Under the pieces are notes generated by a model. It was not told the DNA's origin and did no database searches. It was given only the letters and a program-made list of their open reading frames with translations. A stretch of 64,000 bases of DNA from Bacteroidales bacterium (GTDB taxonomy: Bacteria > Bacteroidota > Bacteroidia > Bacteroidales > UBA10428): positions 20,633 through 84,632 of the forward strand of contig DATGXG010000025.1 in assembly GCA_035299085.1 (NCBI GenBank), given 5' to 3'. Made by a program: the position numbers and the translations under genes. Shown piece by piece: positions 54,958 through 63,965 of this stretch (its first letter is position 1; every line of letters begins with the position of its first letter).

Positions 54958-56202
54958 ATGAGTCTTGCACCATTAATCCTGATTAGTATTGCCGTTTTCC
55001 TGGGTATCACACTCCTGCTGATCGCCATGCTTCTTTTTGCCAAATCGAAGCTAACTGCAGGAGGCACTGTGAATATTGACGTGAATGGAGAAAAAGAACT
55101 CACTGTTGCCCCGGGTTCATCATTATTATCAACCCTTTCAATGGAAAAGCTGTATCTTCCTTCCGCCTGTGGCGGTGGCGGTACCTGCGGATTATGCCGA
55201 TGCCGGGTAATAGAAGGAGGCGGATCTATTTTACCTACTGAAGTCGGGTTTTTCAACCGCAAACAAATCCGTGACAACTGGCGACTTGGCTGCCAGGTGA
55301 AGGTAAAAGAGAACCTTTTGATTGAAGTACCCGAAGAGGTTCTTGGTATAAAAAAATGGGAATGCGAAGTGGTTTCAAACAGAAATGTAGCCACTTACAT
55401 TAAGGAATTCGTAGTTAAACTGCCTCCGGGTGAAGAACTTCATTTTAAGTCGGGAGGTTATATCCAGATTGATGTTCCGCAATACGAAATGTCTTTCAGG
55501 GACATTGAAGTGGAGCCTCAATTCAGGGATGAGTGGGATAAGACAAAGATGTGGGATCTTAAAATGAAAAACACTACGGAGACATTCCGTGCTTATTCAA
55601 TGGCCAACCATCCTGCCGAAGGAAATATCATTATGCTGAATATCAGGATCGCAACTCCGCCATATGACAGGGTGGCCTGTATGTTCAAAAATGTTCCCCC
55701 GGGAATTTGTTCTTCCTATATTTTCTCAAGGAAACCGGGTGACAAAGTAATGATATCAGGGCCCTACGGCGAGTTCTTCATCAAAGATACAAACAATGAG
55801 ATGGTATACATCGGCGGAGGCGCAGGTATGGCACCGCTTCGTTCTCATATTTTCCATTTATTTCAAACCCTGAAAACCGGTAGAAAAGTCAGCTATTGGT
55901 ATGGCGCCCGCTCAAAAAAGGAAATTTTCTACGAGGAGGATTTCAGAAGAATTGAAAAGGATTTCCCTAATTTCAAATTCAATATAGCTTTGTCAGAACC
56001 TGTTGCCGAAGATAGATGGACAGGCTACACCGGTTTCATACACCAGGTTCTTTACGAACAATATCTCAGCAAACACGATGCACCAGAAGATATAGAATAT
56101 TACCTTTGCGGACCACCTATGATGAATGACGCTGTTCAGAAAATGCTTTATGATCTCGGCGTCCCGGATGAAATGGTGGATTTTGACGATTTTGGCGGAT
56201 GA
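54958..56202 (+). CDS. nqrF: Na+-translocating NADH:quinone reductase subunit F
   Basis: The ATG at 54958 gives [20 protein letters not shown] with the usual N-terminal membrane anchor; an in-frame upstream ATG overlapping nqrE is rejected. The 414-residue subunit carries the ferredoxin domain (Cys71, Cys77, Cys80 and Cys112 in [14 protein letters not shown] and RLGC), the FAD-binding RAYSMANHP, and the NADH-binding [13 protein letters not shown] and YLCGPPMM blocks. It is the NADH dehydrogenase entry point. It overlaps apbE by 4 bp. Confidence 0.95.
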   Translation: MSLAPLILISIAVFLGITLLLIAMLLFAKSKLTAGGTVNIDVNGEKELTVAPGSSLLSTLSMEKLYLPSACGGGGTCGLCRCRVIEGGGSILPTEVGFFNRKQIRDNWRLGCQVKVKENLLIEVPEEVLGIKKWECEVVSNRNVATYIKEFVVKLPPGEELHFKSGGYIQIDVPQYEMSFRDIEVEPQFRDEWDKTKMWDLKMKNTTETFRAYSMANHPAEGNIIMLNIRIATPPYDRVACMFKNVPPGICSSYIFSRKPGDKVMISGPYGEFFIKDTNNEMVYIGGGAGMAPLRSHIFHLFQTLKTGRKVSYWYGARSKKEIFYEEDFRRIEKDFPNFKFNIALSEPVAEDRWTGYTGFIHQVLYEQYLSKHDAPEDIEYYLCGPPMMNDAVQKMLYDLGVPDEMVDFDDFGG

Positions 56203-57239
56203 TACCTCACAACAAGAATGTAAAAAGGCTGCTCCTGCAAATAGCCCTGCTGGCGCTCTTGTTCGCTATTGCCTTATTGATCAGTACGCATTGGAGAAAA
56301 AGAGATTACACGAGTTTTATGGGCTTCACGCAGGGAACCTCATACCATATAACCTATGAAAGCCGGAAAGGGGAACAATTTCAGACGCAGGTTGATTCAC
56401 TTCTCGCTGAATTTGATACATCCTTATCCATTTACAACCCCAAATCCATTATTTCACGGTTTAACCGGAATGAAGAGGGCGTTGTGGCTGACGAACGTTT
56501 TACTGAGGTGTTCAACAAATCGGCCGAGGTTAACCGTAATACAGGCGGGGCATTCGATATAACCGTTGGCCCGATTGTCAATGCCTTTGGCTTTGGCTCT
56601 GCGGATACACTCAATGTGGACAGCGCCATGATCGATAGTCTGAAGCAATACGTGGGCATGGCGAAGGTAAAGCTCGAAAACGGAAAGCTGATCAAGTCCG
56701 ATCCGCATGTTATTCTCGATGTAAATGCACTCGCACAAGGGTATTCGGTTGATGTGATTTGTGATTTTCTTGAACACAAAGGGATAAAGAATTATCTTGT
56801 GGAAATAGGTGGTGAAGTGCGTGCAAAAGGCAAAAATGAGGCCGGAGTGCACTGGAGAGTGGGCATTGATAAACCCGAGGAAGGAAACAATATTCCGGGT
56901 GCTGACCTCGAAGCTATAATCAGCCTGAAAAACCGTTCCCTGGCCACTTCAGGAAACTACCGTAAATATTATGTAAAGAACGGTATCAAATATGTGCATA
57001 CTATTGATCCGCACACAGGCTACCCGGTGATTTCAAATTTACTAAGTGCCACTATTGTGGCAGGAGATTGCATGACAGCCGACGCCTATGCAACAGCCTG
57101 CATGGTTATCGGGGTTGATAAGTCAATTGAATTGCTGAAGAACAATAAATTTCTCGAGGGCTATCTAATCTATGCCGATGAAAAGGGTAACTTCAGAATT
57201 TATGTAACACAGGGACTAAAGAAGTTTATCAGCGAATAA
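56199..57239 (+). CDS. apbE: FAD:protein FMN transferase, ApbE family
   Basis: The 346-residue protein has an N-terminal membrane anchor (about 10-30) and the ApbE catalytic pattern: [66 protein letters not shown], and IGGEVRAKG, with [13 protein letters not shown] and the downstream DAYATACMV. It transfers FMN to threonines, which is required for the NqrB and NqrC flavins, so its overlap with nqrF makes functional sense. The anchor suggests it works at the outer face of the inner membrane. Confidence 0.93.
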   Translation: MIPHNKNVKRLLLQIALLALLFAIALLISTHWRKRDYTSFMGFTQGTSYHITYESRKGEQFQTQVDSLLAEFDTSLSIYNPKSIISRFNRNEEGVVADERFTEVFNKSAEVNRNTGGAFDITVGPIVNAFGFGSADTLNVDSAMIDSLKQYVGMAKVKLENGKLIKSDPHVILDVNALAQGYSVDVICDFLEHKGIKNYLVEIGGEVRAKGKNEAGVHWRVGIDKPEEGNNIPGADLEAIISLKNRSLATSGNYRKYYVKNGIKYVHTIDPHTGYPVISNLLSATIVAGDCMTADAYATACMVIGVDKSIELLKNNKFLEGYLIYADEKGNFRIYVTQGLKKFISE

Positions 57240-57244
57240 CGAAG

Positions 57245-58051
57245 TCAGTTTTTAATAAAATCATTCACCACTTCAAGGAACCTGGCCGGTTGCTCCGCAT
57301 GAACCCAGTGTCCTGAGCCTTCAATCGTTACAATCCGGGCCCACGGGAAAAAATGGCGGATGGCCTGTTCATCCCTTAAACAGATATATGGAGAAAGCTC
57401 ACCTTTTATAAAAAGCAACGGAAACTCAGGAATTTGCCGGGGATCCGTATTGTCTTCGCTGATTACGCCGCTGAATATTCCGGGCAAATTTTCTGACAGG
57501 GCTTTTATGTTTATAGCCAGTCTGAATTTGCCGTCAGGCATTCGTTTCAGGCTCTTCAGCAAAAATTGCCTCACCATGGCTGACGGTATTTCCGGTAACA
57601 GTATTTTATCAGCTTCTTCCCTTGATTTTAACGCTTCCGGATTTATCCGGGAAAGGGCATCAATTATTTGTATATGCTGATTTCCTGCGTCTGATGCGTT
57701 ATTCAGATCATAGCCAAGCGGGGAAATATCTACTATGATCATTTTGGCAACCAGTTCAGGATGCTTCAATCCGAATTGCAAGGCCGTTTTGCCACCCATT
57801 GAATGTCCGATGATGATTGCAGGGCCGCTTGTATGCTTCTGCATAAATTCAAAAAGATCGCCGGCCATAGCATCATAGGTATGTACCGGATCGTGGGGTG
57901 AATTGCCGTGATTCCGCTGGTCGGGCAGGTAAACCGTATAGTCTTCAGAAAGAGACCTTCCTATTGAATACCAGTTATCAGAAGAGCCGTATAACCCGTG
58001 AAGAATGATCAAAGGCTCTCCCGTACCTGATTTTCTGAAGAATAATTCCAT
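57245..58051 (-). CDS. alpha/beta hydrolase, YbfF-like
   Basis: The 268-residue protein has the hydrolase landmarks LHGLYGSSDNWYSIG (oxyanion hole), the QRNHGNS block, nucleophile elbow IIGHSMGGKTAL, and a final GSGHWVHAEQP with the catalytic histidine. This is the YbfF/DmpD-type esterase pattern. No signal peptide, so cytoplasmic. Its ATG overlaps the pdxJ stop by one base (TAATG), so the two are coupled, although no functional link to vitamin B6 is obvious. Substrate unknown. Confidence 0.85.
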   Translation of the reverse strand: MELFFRKSGTGEPLIILHGLYGSSDNWYSIGRSLSEDYTVYLPDQRNHGNSPHDPVHTYDAMAGDLFEFMQKHTSGPAIIIGHSMGGKTALQFGLKHPELVAKMIIVDISPLGYDLNNASDAGNQHIQIIDALSRINPEALKSREEADKILLPEIPSAMVRQFLLKSLKRMPDGKFRLAINIKALSENLPGIFSGVISEDNTDPRQIPEFPLLFIKGELSPYICLRDEQAIRHFFPWARIVTIEGSGHWVHAEQPARFLEVVNDFIKN

Positions 58052-58764
58052 TACGCCAGTTGCTCAAGGTAAAGCTGGATTGTCTTTTCCAGTCCGTAAT
58101 ACAGAGCATCTGAGATCAGGGCATGGCCGATGGATACTTCCATTAAGCCGGGTATATGCTGGTTAAAATAATGGAGGTTTTCGAGGCTGAGATCATGACC
58201 GGCATTTAATTCCAGTCCCAGCTCAACTGCTTTTTTGGCCGCCCTGATATAGGGGGCGATTGCTTTAGCCTGGTCGGTGCCAAATTTGGATGCATAGGGT
58301 TCGGTATAAAGCTCAATGCGGTCAGTACCTGTGGCAGCAGCTCTTTCAATCTGTTCCAGGTCGGTTTCAACAAACAGCGATGTCCGTATGCCATGATTGT
58401 GAAGTTCTTTCACCACATCAGTCAGGAACTTTTCATACTTGATGATATTCCATCCCTGGTTGGATGTGATTACATCATGTGAATCTGGAACCAGCGTGGC
58501 CTGGTGGGGTTTTACTTCGGTAACAAGGTCAAGGAAACGCTGTGCAGGATAACCTTCGATATTGAACTCCGTTGTGATAACCGGCCTTATATCCCTGACA
58601 TCCTGGTAACGAATATGCCTCTCATCGGGCCTTGGATGAACTGTAATACCCTGTGCGCCGAATTTCTGACAGTTGATGGCGGCCTGCAGTACATTGGGCA
58701 TTGTACCGCCCCGTGCATTGCGGATAGTGGCAATTTTATTGATGTTAACACTTAACTTTGTCAT
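58051..58764 (-). CDS. pdxJ: pyridoxine 5'-phosphate synthase
   Basis: The 237-residue TIM-barrel enzyme condenses 3-amino-2-oxopropyl phosphate with 1-deoxyxylulose 5-phosphate in vitamin B6 synthesis. [46 protein letters not shown], and the C-terminal [15 protein letters not shown] plus [11 protein letters not shown] are all PdxJ signatures, including the active-site His and Glu residues. It is cytoplasmic. It is translationally coupled to the following hydrolase and lies back-to-back with the CBS gene. Confidence 0.95.
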   Translation of the reverse strand: MTKLSVNINKIATIRNARGGTMPNVLQAAINCQKFGAQGITVHPRPDERHIRYQDVRDIRPVITTEFNIEGYPAQRFLDLVTEVKPHQATLVPDSHDVITSNQGWNIIKYEKFLTDVVKELHNHGIRTSLFVETDLEQIERAAATGTDRIELYTEPYASKFGTDQAKAIAPYIRAAKKAVELGLELNAGHDLSLENLHYFNQHIPGLMEVSIGHALISDALYYGLEKTIQLYLEQLA

Positions 58765-58849
58765 TCGGTTGCTGTTTTACTTTGTGAAAAATAAAAACTA
58801 ACTTTAGTTGTCTTAATTGGCAAATTTAGCGGTTTTCAAATTAACACTC

Positions 58850-59515
58850 ATGCTGGCTAAAGAATTAATATCCGATGTGATTCCTTCACTGCATACTTCT
58901 GACAGTGGCCAGAAAGCGTTGTACTGGATGGATATATTCAGGATTTCACATTTGCCTATAGTGAACAATGAGGATTTCCTGGGTTTGATCTCGGACAAGG
59001 ATATTTATGATGCCAATATGGCCGAAGAACCCATTGGCAACCATAATCTTTCATTGTTCAGCCCCTTTGTTACCGAAAACCAGCATGTGTATGAAGTGAT
59101 CGAACTGGCATCAAGGCTTACCCTCTCCATTGTACCGGTGCTTGATCATAAAAACCATTACCTGGGAGTGATCACAAGCAACGATTTACTTCATTATTTT
59201 GCCGATTTTGCCGCCCTGAAAATGCCGGGGGCCATCATAGTGCTTGAGATGAGCCTTCTTGACTATTCTCTCTCCCAAATTGCCCAGATTGTGGAAAGCA
59301 ATGACGCCAAGATCCTGAGCATGTATATCAGTTCACACAGCGCTTCCACCCGCATAGAGGTCACCCTCAAGATCAACCGTAATGATCTTACTTCCATTAT
59401 CCAGACTTTTACACGATATAATTACACGATTCACAGTACTTTCATGGATCATGACGATATGGAAGGACTGTATGAAAACCGCTATGAGCTGTTTATGAAA
59501 TACCTCAGCATTTAA
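58850..59515 (+). CDS. CBS-domain pair protein
   Basis: The ATG at 58850 (MLAKELISDVIPSLHTSDSG) is preferred to the in-frame TTG upstream at 58817. The 221-residue protein has a tandem CBS pair (about 1-125): LPIVNNEDFLGLISDKDIYD and LSIVPVLDHKNHYLGVITSND. The C-terminal 90 residues (PGAIIVLEMSLLDYSLSQIAQIVES onward) look like an ACT-like ligand domain. Such proteins sense adenine nucleotides or related small molecules. It lies 7 bp upstream of nadK, so a nucleotide-linked regulatory role is plausible. Confidence 0.88.
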   Translation: MLAKELISDVIPSLHTSDSGQKALYWMDIFRISHLPIVNNEDFLGLISDKDIYDANMAEEPIGNHNLSLFSPFVTENQHVYEVIELASRLTLSIVPVLDHKNHYLGVITSNDLLHYFADFAALKMPGAIIVLEMSLLDYSLSQIAQIVESNDAKILSMYISSHSASTRIEVTLKINRNDLTSIIQTFTRYNYTIHSTFMDHDDMEGLYENRYELFMKYLSI

Positions 59516-59522
59516 CCTGCAA

Positions 59523-60428
59523 ATGAAAATAGCACTTTTCGGAAAAACATTCAATGCCGGCTTTAAACCATTTGTTGCTGAGCTTTTTGAATTGCTTGCC
59601 GCCAATAAGGTTGAAATATCCGTATATAAGCCATTCTATGATTTCATTTCCTGTGAAACAGGAACTGAATTTCCTGTTTCAGGCTATTTCACAAATGCCG
59701 GGGATTTTGATTCCGGCAACGACATTGTTGTAAGCATCGGGGGAGATGGCACCTTTCTTGAATCGATTCCCTTTGTTATTCATCACGAAATCCCCATTAT
59801 CGGTATCAATTCAGGCAGGCTCGGGTTCCTGGCAAACATTTCAAAGGAAAACATCACCGAGGCATTCCAGGCTATCCTATCCGGTGATTTTTCATATGAA
59901 TACAGGTCACTTATAAGTGTGGTCATGCTGAGCAACCCTTCGACTCCGCTCAGGGTGGACCTGCTTTTCAACGGGCTGAATTATGCACTCAACGATATAA
60001 CCATTCATAAGGCGGATTCTTCGCTGATTACAATTGATGCTTTTATTAATGATGAATTTCTGAACCGGTACTGGACCGACGGGCTCATTATTTCAACCCC
60101 CACAGGATCCACTGCTTATTCGCTGAGTGTGGGCGGGCCTGTTGTTGTGCCCGGTTCTGAAAATGTGATCATCGCGCCGATTTCGTCACATAATCTCACT
60201 GTAAGGCCATTAATCATACCGGATAGCAATACTATTACACTTAAAGTCTCAAGCCGGAGCGGTGTTTACTGCATAACTGCGGATAACAGGACCATGCAGG
60301 TGCACGGCGAACAAACCTTTATCGTTGGAAAATCAGACTACAGGCTCAAGATGCTCAAACTCCCCAAAACCAGTTTCTATGAAACATTGAGGGAGAAGCT
60401 GAAGTGGGGGGAGGATGTGAGGAATTAG
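59523..60428 (+). CDS. nadK: NAD kinase
   Basis: The 301-residue enzyme makes NADP from NAD. GGDGTFLESIP at about 73-83 is the key diacylglycerol-kinase-fold motif, INSGRLGFLAN is next, LNDITIHKAD corresponds to the NEhhI block, and TDGLIISTPTGSTAYSLSVGGP is the conserved core. It is cytoplasmic. Cotranscribed with the CBS protein upstream. The gene ends 6 bp before the element at 60435. Confidence 0.95.
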   Translation: MKIALFGKTFNAGFKPFVAELFELLAANKVEISVYKPFYDFISCETGTEFPVSGYFTNAGDFDSGNDIVVSIGGDGTFLESIPFVIHHEIPIIGINSGRLGFLANISKENITEAFQAILSGDFSYEYRSLISVVMLSNPSTPLRVDLLFNGLNYALNDITIHKADSSLITIDAFINDEFLNRYWTDGLIISTPTGSTAYSLSVGGPVVVPGSENVIIAPISSHNLTVRPLIIPDSNTITLKVSSRSGVYCITADNRTMQVHGEQTFIVGKSDYRLKMLKLPKTSFYETLREKLKWGEDVRN

Positions 60429-60434
60429 TTAAGG

Positions 60435-60633
60435 CGTCATTGCGAGGAGCGTGAGTTTTCACTGATTATAGCACTTTAAAATGCGACGAAGCAATCTGCC
60501 CGAACAGGCAAGGCGATACAACGACAGATGATAAAGAGTTGTCTTTGCGATGTCCTGCCTGTGCTGGCAGATTGCTTCGTCGACAATATTATACCTCTAT
60601 AATCATAGAGAACTCACGCTCCTCGCAATGACG
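60435..60633. mobile_element. 199-bp nested inverted-repeat element, MITE-like
   Basis: The outer 23 bp (CGTCATTGCGAGGAGCGTGA and three more bases) recur as a perfect inverted copy at 60611-60633. Inside, GACGAAGCAATCTGCC and GGCAGATTGCTTCGTC pair as a second inverted repeat, and AGGCAAGGCGAT / TTTGCGATGTCCTGCC as a looser third. It abuts the capA-like stop codon at 60634. No coding potential. No clean target duplication could be seen. Confidence 0.8.
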
Positions 60634-61761
60634 TTATTTCCTGTAAAATTGGTTTTCCCTCACATTCCCTAACATCTCTCTCGTATCCTTCGCGAAGCGG
60701 GCGATTTTGGAACGGTCAGCGTCGGTAAAATCAAACAGGGTGCTGTCTTTTTCCCATAGGCTTACGGGTACAATAAAAAAAGTCGATTTTGTGCCCTTGT
60801 CTTTCCTGTAAACCCAGGCAGGCATATAGCTGAAATCTGCCAGGCGGGTTGAATCCGCTGTTTTTTCAAGGTTCAGTTCAACCATGATTCCGCCGTCCTT
60901 ATACTGTGCCCGCTGGTTTGATACATAATTACCCTGCGAAAAGACAACCATTTTTAACCGGGTTGAATCGGTTGAATAATTTCTTATAGGCTGAATCACA
61001 TGCGGATGCGATCCGATAATAATATCAGCGCCATGTTTAAAGATGAAAGCAGCCAGTCTTTGCTGTGTTGCGTTTTCCGCTCTCTGGTATTCCTCGCCCC
61101 AGTGAAGAGTAACAATAACGTAGTCAGGATTTGCCTGGCGGGCCCGATCCAGGTCTTTCCGTATGACAGCCGTATCAATCCGGTTAATGATATACGGTTT
61201 TTCGATAACTAGTCCGTTGGTTCCATAGGTGTAATTCAACATGGCAAGCCGTATGCCGTTCTTCTCCACGAAAAGCGGGTAATTGCGGGCTCTTTCAAGT
61301 GAATCCCTGAATGCACCTGTGTGGCTTATCTTCAGCGAATCAAGCATCATCAGGGTTCTCATGAATCCCTTTGATCCCCTGTCGAGCGCATGATTATTTG
61401 CCTGTATGAATACATCAAAACCGGCATCTCGGGCTGCAAGGGCAAGGTCATCGGGACTTGAGAACTGAGGGTATCCTTTATAGGGAGGTCCGGCAAGTGT
61501 CACTTCAAGATTTGCAACAGCAATATCAGCTTGTTCTATATATGGCTTTACATACCGGAAAGTGGGCTCGTAATCGTATTTCTTTAATGAATCCACCCAT
61601 GCACCGGTTATCTGCTCATCATGGCCCATGATATCACCGGCAAAGACGAGTTTCAGACGGAGGGTATCTGTGGAAGGTAATAAAGAATCACCCGTTTGAC
61701 CTGATGTAGGTAAAGTAAAGAAAAGGAAATATACGGCTATTGCTTTTATCCAATTACACAT
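60634..61761 (-). CDS. CapA family protein (poly-gamma-glutamate-synthesis-like metallophosphatase)
   Basis: The 375-residue protein has a signal peptide (MCNWIKAIAVYFLFFTLPTSGQ) and the PGA_cap pattern: LVFAGDIMGHDEQ, VANLEVTLAG, IQANNHALDRGSKGF, VTLHWGEEYQ, and IIGSHPHVIQP. These supply the metal ligands of a calcineurin-like fold. CapA homologues act on capsule-like polymers in some bacteria, but most family members have no proven role. It is periplasmic. The stop codon borders the inverted-repeat element at 60633. Confidence 0.88.
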   Translation of the reverse strand: MCNWIKAIAVYFLFFTLPTSGQTGDSLLPSTDTLRLKLVFAGDIMGHDEQITGAWVDSLKKYDYEPTFRYVKPYIEQADIAVANLEVTLAGPPYKGYPQFSSPDDLALAARDAGFDVFIQANNHALDRGSKGFMRTLMMLDSLKISHTGAFRDSLERARNYPLFVEKNGIRLAMLNYTYGTNGLVIEKPYIINRIDTAVIRKDLDRARQANPDYVIVTLHWGEEYQRAENATQQRLAAFIFKHGADIIIGSHPHVIQPIRNYSTDSTRLKMVVFSQGNYVSNQRAQYKDGGIMVELNLEKTADSTRLADFSYMPAWVYRKDKGTKSTFFIVPVSLWEKDSTLFDFTDADRSKIARFAKDTREMLGNVRENQFYRK

Positions 61762-61937
61762 TATCGAATAGTTTACAAACGAAGTCGGAGACTTCGCCTA
61801 GCATAGTTTACAGACGAAGTCGGAGACTTCGCCTAGCATATTTGAACCATATCAAACCACATCAAACCATATCAAACCATATCTATCAAACAAACCGCTA
61901 AAAGCTGAAAGGTCCTTCGGACGCTGTCAGGTTTTCT
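61762..61937. repeat. spacer with tandem GACGAAGTC hairpins and ATATCAAACC decamers
   Basis: Two direct copies of the CGAAGTC-GGA-GACTTCGCCTAGC repeat (61778-61802 and 61813-61837) are followed by five units of ATATCAAACC (about 61847-61891) and the hairpin AGGTCC-TTC-GGACGCTGTCAG (about 61908-61930). Confidence 0.75.
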
Positions 61938-62726
61938 TTACCACCCGCCGCTGGCGCCGCCGCCGCCGAAGCTGCCGCCGCCTCCGCCACCGAATCCGCC
62001 AAAGCCACCGCCGCCGCCGAAGCCTCCGAAACTGCCCCTGCCTGAAGAAAACGATCCCCAGCTGCTGCCTCTTGAACCAAGGCCTCCCATAAGAAGCCAC
62101 CAGGGCAATGAACGGTGAGGCGAATAAAAACGCCTTCTTCTCATGCCCGAAAAGAATATCATTAGGATGATAAACATGATAACGAGGAAGGGTATGATTC
62201 CAGCGTTATCGTCACCCTTCTTTTTCATGTAATCGTCAGCGGTAAACTCACCTTTTGTGAGTGACATCAGTACATTGGTGGCTGAGTCGATACCCGCATA
62301 AAAATTATTCTGCCTGAAGGCCGGCTGCATCACCTGGTCTATTACCCGTCCGGCCACAGCGTCAGGAACAGCCCCTTCGAGGCCATAGCCAACCCTTACG
62401 GAGATCTTATGGGCTTCGGGACTGATTAGTACCAGTATACCGTTGTCTTTCCCTTTCTGCCCGATTCCCCAGTTTTCGGCAAGCCTGTCGCCGTAATCGC
62501 CTATGTCATATCCGTCCAGTTTATCCCATGTAACCACATAAATCTGCGTGGATGTCTCGTTGTTAAACTGAAGAAGCTTATTATTCAACGACATCATATC
62601 GCTTTCATTCAGCAAACCGGTATAATCATTAACAAGTCTGAACGGCACCATCGGTTTCGGGAAATCCTGTCCCCACGATGCAGCGGCCAAAACAAAGGCC
62701 AGTACTATGGTTGTCAAATTACGCAT
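61938..62726 (-). CDS. TPM domain protein (YgcG-like)
   Basis: The ATG at 62726 (MRNLTTIVLAFVLAAASWGQ) gives a clear signal peptide and removes an overlap with the upstream gene. The 262-residue protein has a TPM domain (about 25-150: VNDYTGLLNESDMMSLNNKL, IYVVTWDKLDGYDIGDYGDR, LVLISPEAHKISVRVGYGLEG), a membrane helix near 185-200, and a Gly-rich tail ending with GGGASGGW. This TPM/membrane/Gly order matches YgcG. Such proteins are linked to LemA and may act in membrane or phosphatase-related roles; activity unknown. Confidence 0.85.
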   Translation of the reverse strand: MRNLTTIVLAFVLAAASWGQDFPKPMVPFRLVNDYTGLLNESDMMSLNNKLLQFNNETSTQIYVVTWDKLDGYDIGDYGDRLAENWGIGQKGKDNGILVLISPEAHKISVRVGYGLEGAVPDAVAGRVIDQVMQPAFRQNNFYAGIDSATNVLMSLTKGEFTADDYMKKKGDDNAGIIPFLVIMFIILMIFFSGMRRRRFYSPHRSLPWWLLMGGLGSRGSSWGSFSSGRGSFGGFGGGGGFGGFGGGGGGSFGGGGASGGW

Positions 62727-62742
62727 TGAAATATATCTGTTA

Positions 62743-63186
62743 TTATTCACTTGTATCAAATGAAATTTCGTCTGAAAGTTCGTTCACGTCGTTCTTCTGA
62801 TGAGGAAAGTGTTTTTTAAGCGCTTCACCTGCAAGTTTTACGCCCATAGCCAAACCGCCTGCAAAATCTCCGTTTTTAAAATATCCTTCCATTACCGATT
62901 TTATATTATTCCAGAAATCAGTATGGACGACCTTATTAATACCTGCATCCCCGATTATCGCAAATTGCCTGTTTTTAATGGCCAGGTAAACAAGTACACC
63001 ATTCCGGAGCCCGGTTTTATGCATATTCAGACTGGCAAAGACGGCAGTTGCACGGTCAAGCACATTACCGGTGAATTCAGTTTCAACATGAACCCTGATC
63101 TCACCTGATGTGTTCAGCTCAGCATCTGCAACCGCCTTTTCGATCAGCGTTTTACCTTCGGTTGTGAAAAAATCAGCAGCCTTCAT
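62743..63186 (-). CDS. short TPM domain protein
   Basis: The 147-residue product is essentially one TPM domain: SGEIRVHVETEFTGNVLDRATAVF, GVLVYLAIKNRQFAIIGDAGI, and GDFAGGLAMGVKLAGEAL. No signal peptide or membrane helix, in contrast to the next gene. TPM domains have been called phosphatases (TLP18.3-like) but this is unproven in Bacteroidota. It lies between lemA and the longer TPM gene on the same strand with gaps of about 16 bp each, so the three form one operon. Confidence 0.85.
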   Translation of the reverse strand: MKAADFFTTEGKTLIEKAVADAELNTSGEIRVHVETEFTGNVLDRATAVFASLNMHKTGLRNGVLVYLAIKNRQFAIIGDAGINKVVHTDFWNNIKSVMEGYFKNGDFAGGLAMGVKLAGEALKKHFPHQKNDVNELSDEISFDTSE

Positions 63187-63201
63187 TTTTTCCTTTATTT
63201 T

Positions 63202-63792
63202 TTAAAATTGCACTACAGGCGGTTTCTCAGCACCGGCTTCGGCTTCAAAATAGGGTCTGAACTTAAATCCGAACATTCCTGAGAATAAAACCATAGGGAA
63301 TTTACGGATTTCACTATTGTACGTGGTGGCAGTCTCATTGAATTTCCTGCGTTCGACTGATATGCGGTTTTCAGTACCGGCCAGTTCACGCTGCAAATCA
63401 ATGAAATTCTGGTTGGCTTTCAGGTCGGGATAACTTTCGGCCACGGCAATCAAACGTGACAGAGCCGAATTCAATTGTCCCTGTGCAGCCTGGAACCGCT
63501 TCAGGTCTTCATCAGTCATATTTGAAGGATCGATGGTTACTTTTGTTGCGTTGGCCCTGGCTTCCACAACCTGTGTAAGTGTGGTCTGTTCGTGGGCAGC
63601 ATATCCTTTCACCGTATTTACAAGATTCGGAATCAGGTCGGCCCTCCTTTGATATACGTTTTCAACATTTGCCCATTCGCGGCTTACCTGCTCATTCAGC
63701 GTGACAAGATTGTTATATCCGCTGCAACCCCTGAATACGAGCAATACTAAAACAACTAAAACTACGATGAGTACAATTCTGCTGGTTTTCAT
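63202..63792 (-). CDS. lemA: LemA family protein
   Basis: The ATG at 63792 (MKTSRIVLIVVLVVLVLLVFRGC) gives the single N-terminal membrane helix typical of LemA; an in-frame upstream ATG is not needed. The 196-residue body is helical with NVYQRRADLIPNLVNTVKGYA, AQGQLNSALSRLIAVAESYPDL, ELAGTENRISVERRKFNETA and a final SGMFGFKFRPYFEAE. It precedes two TPM genes, the LemA-TPM combination found widely. Its function is unknown, perhaps envelope-related. Confidence 0.9.
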   Translation of the reverse strand: MKTSRIVLIVVLVVLVLLVFRGCSGYNNLVTLNEQVSREWANVENVYQRRADLIPNLVNTVKGYAAHEQTTLTQVVEARANATKVTIDPSNMTDEDLKRFQAAQGQLNSALSRLIAVAESYPDLKANQNFIDLQRELAGTENRISVERRKFNETATTYNSEIRKFPMVLFSGMFGFKFRPYFEAEAGAEKPPVVQF

Positions 63793-63890
63793 TTTTTTCA
63801 AATTTATGTGATCAAAATAAAACATACGGGCTGTAAATTCGTTAAGAAATACAGCGTTTACATGTCGAAATTAATACATTGACATCAATT

Positions 63891-63906
63891 TGGCATGGAA
63901 TTGGCT
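63891..63906 (+). promoter_or_regulatory. sigma-54 (RpoN) type promoter
   Basis: TGGCATGGAATTGGCT fits the -24/-12 consensus TGGCACG-N4-TTGCW at 14 of 16 positions, counting unspecified ones. The invariant GG (63892-63893) and GC (63904-63905) are separated by exactly 10 bp. An ATG follows 60 bp downstream at 63966. Confidence 0.6.
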
Positions 63907-63965
63907 ATAAATTCGGTGAAAGGGCAACTATCGCCGGTGAAATACCTTAAAATGAAAGTTAAATT

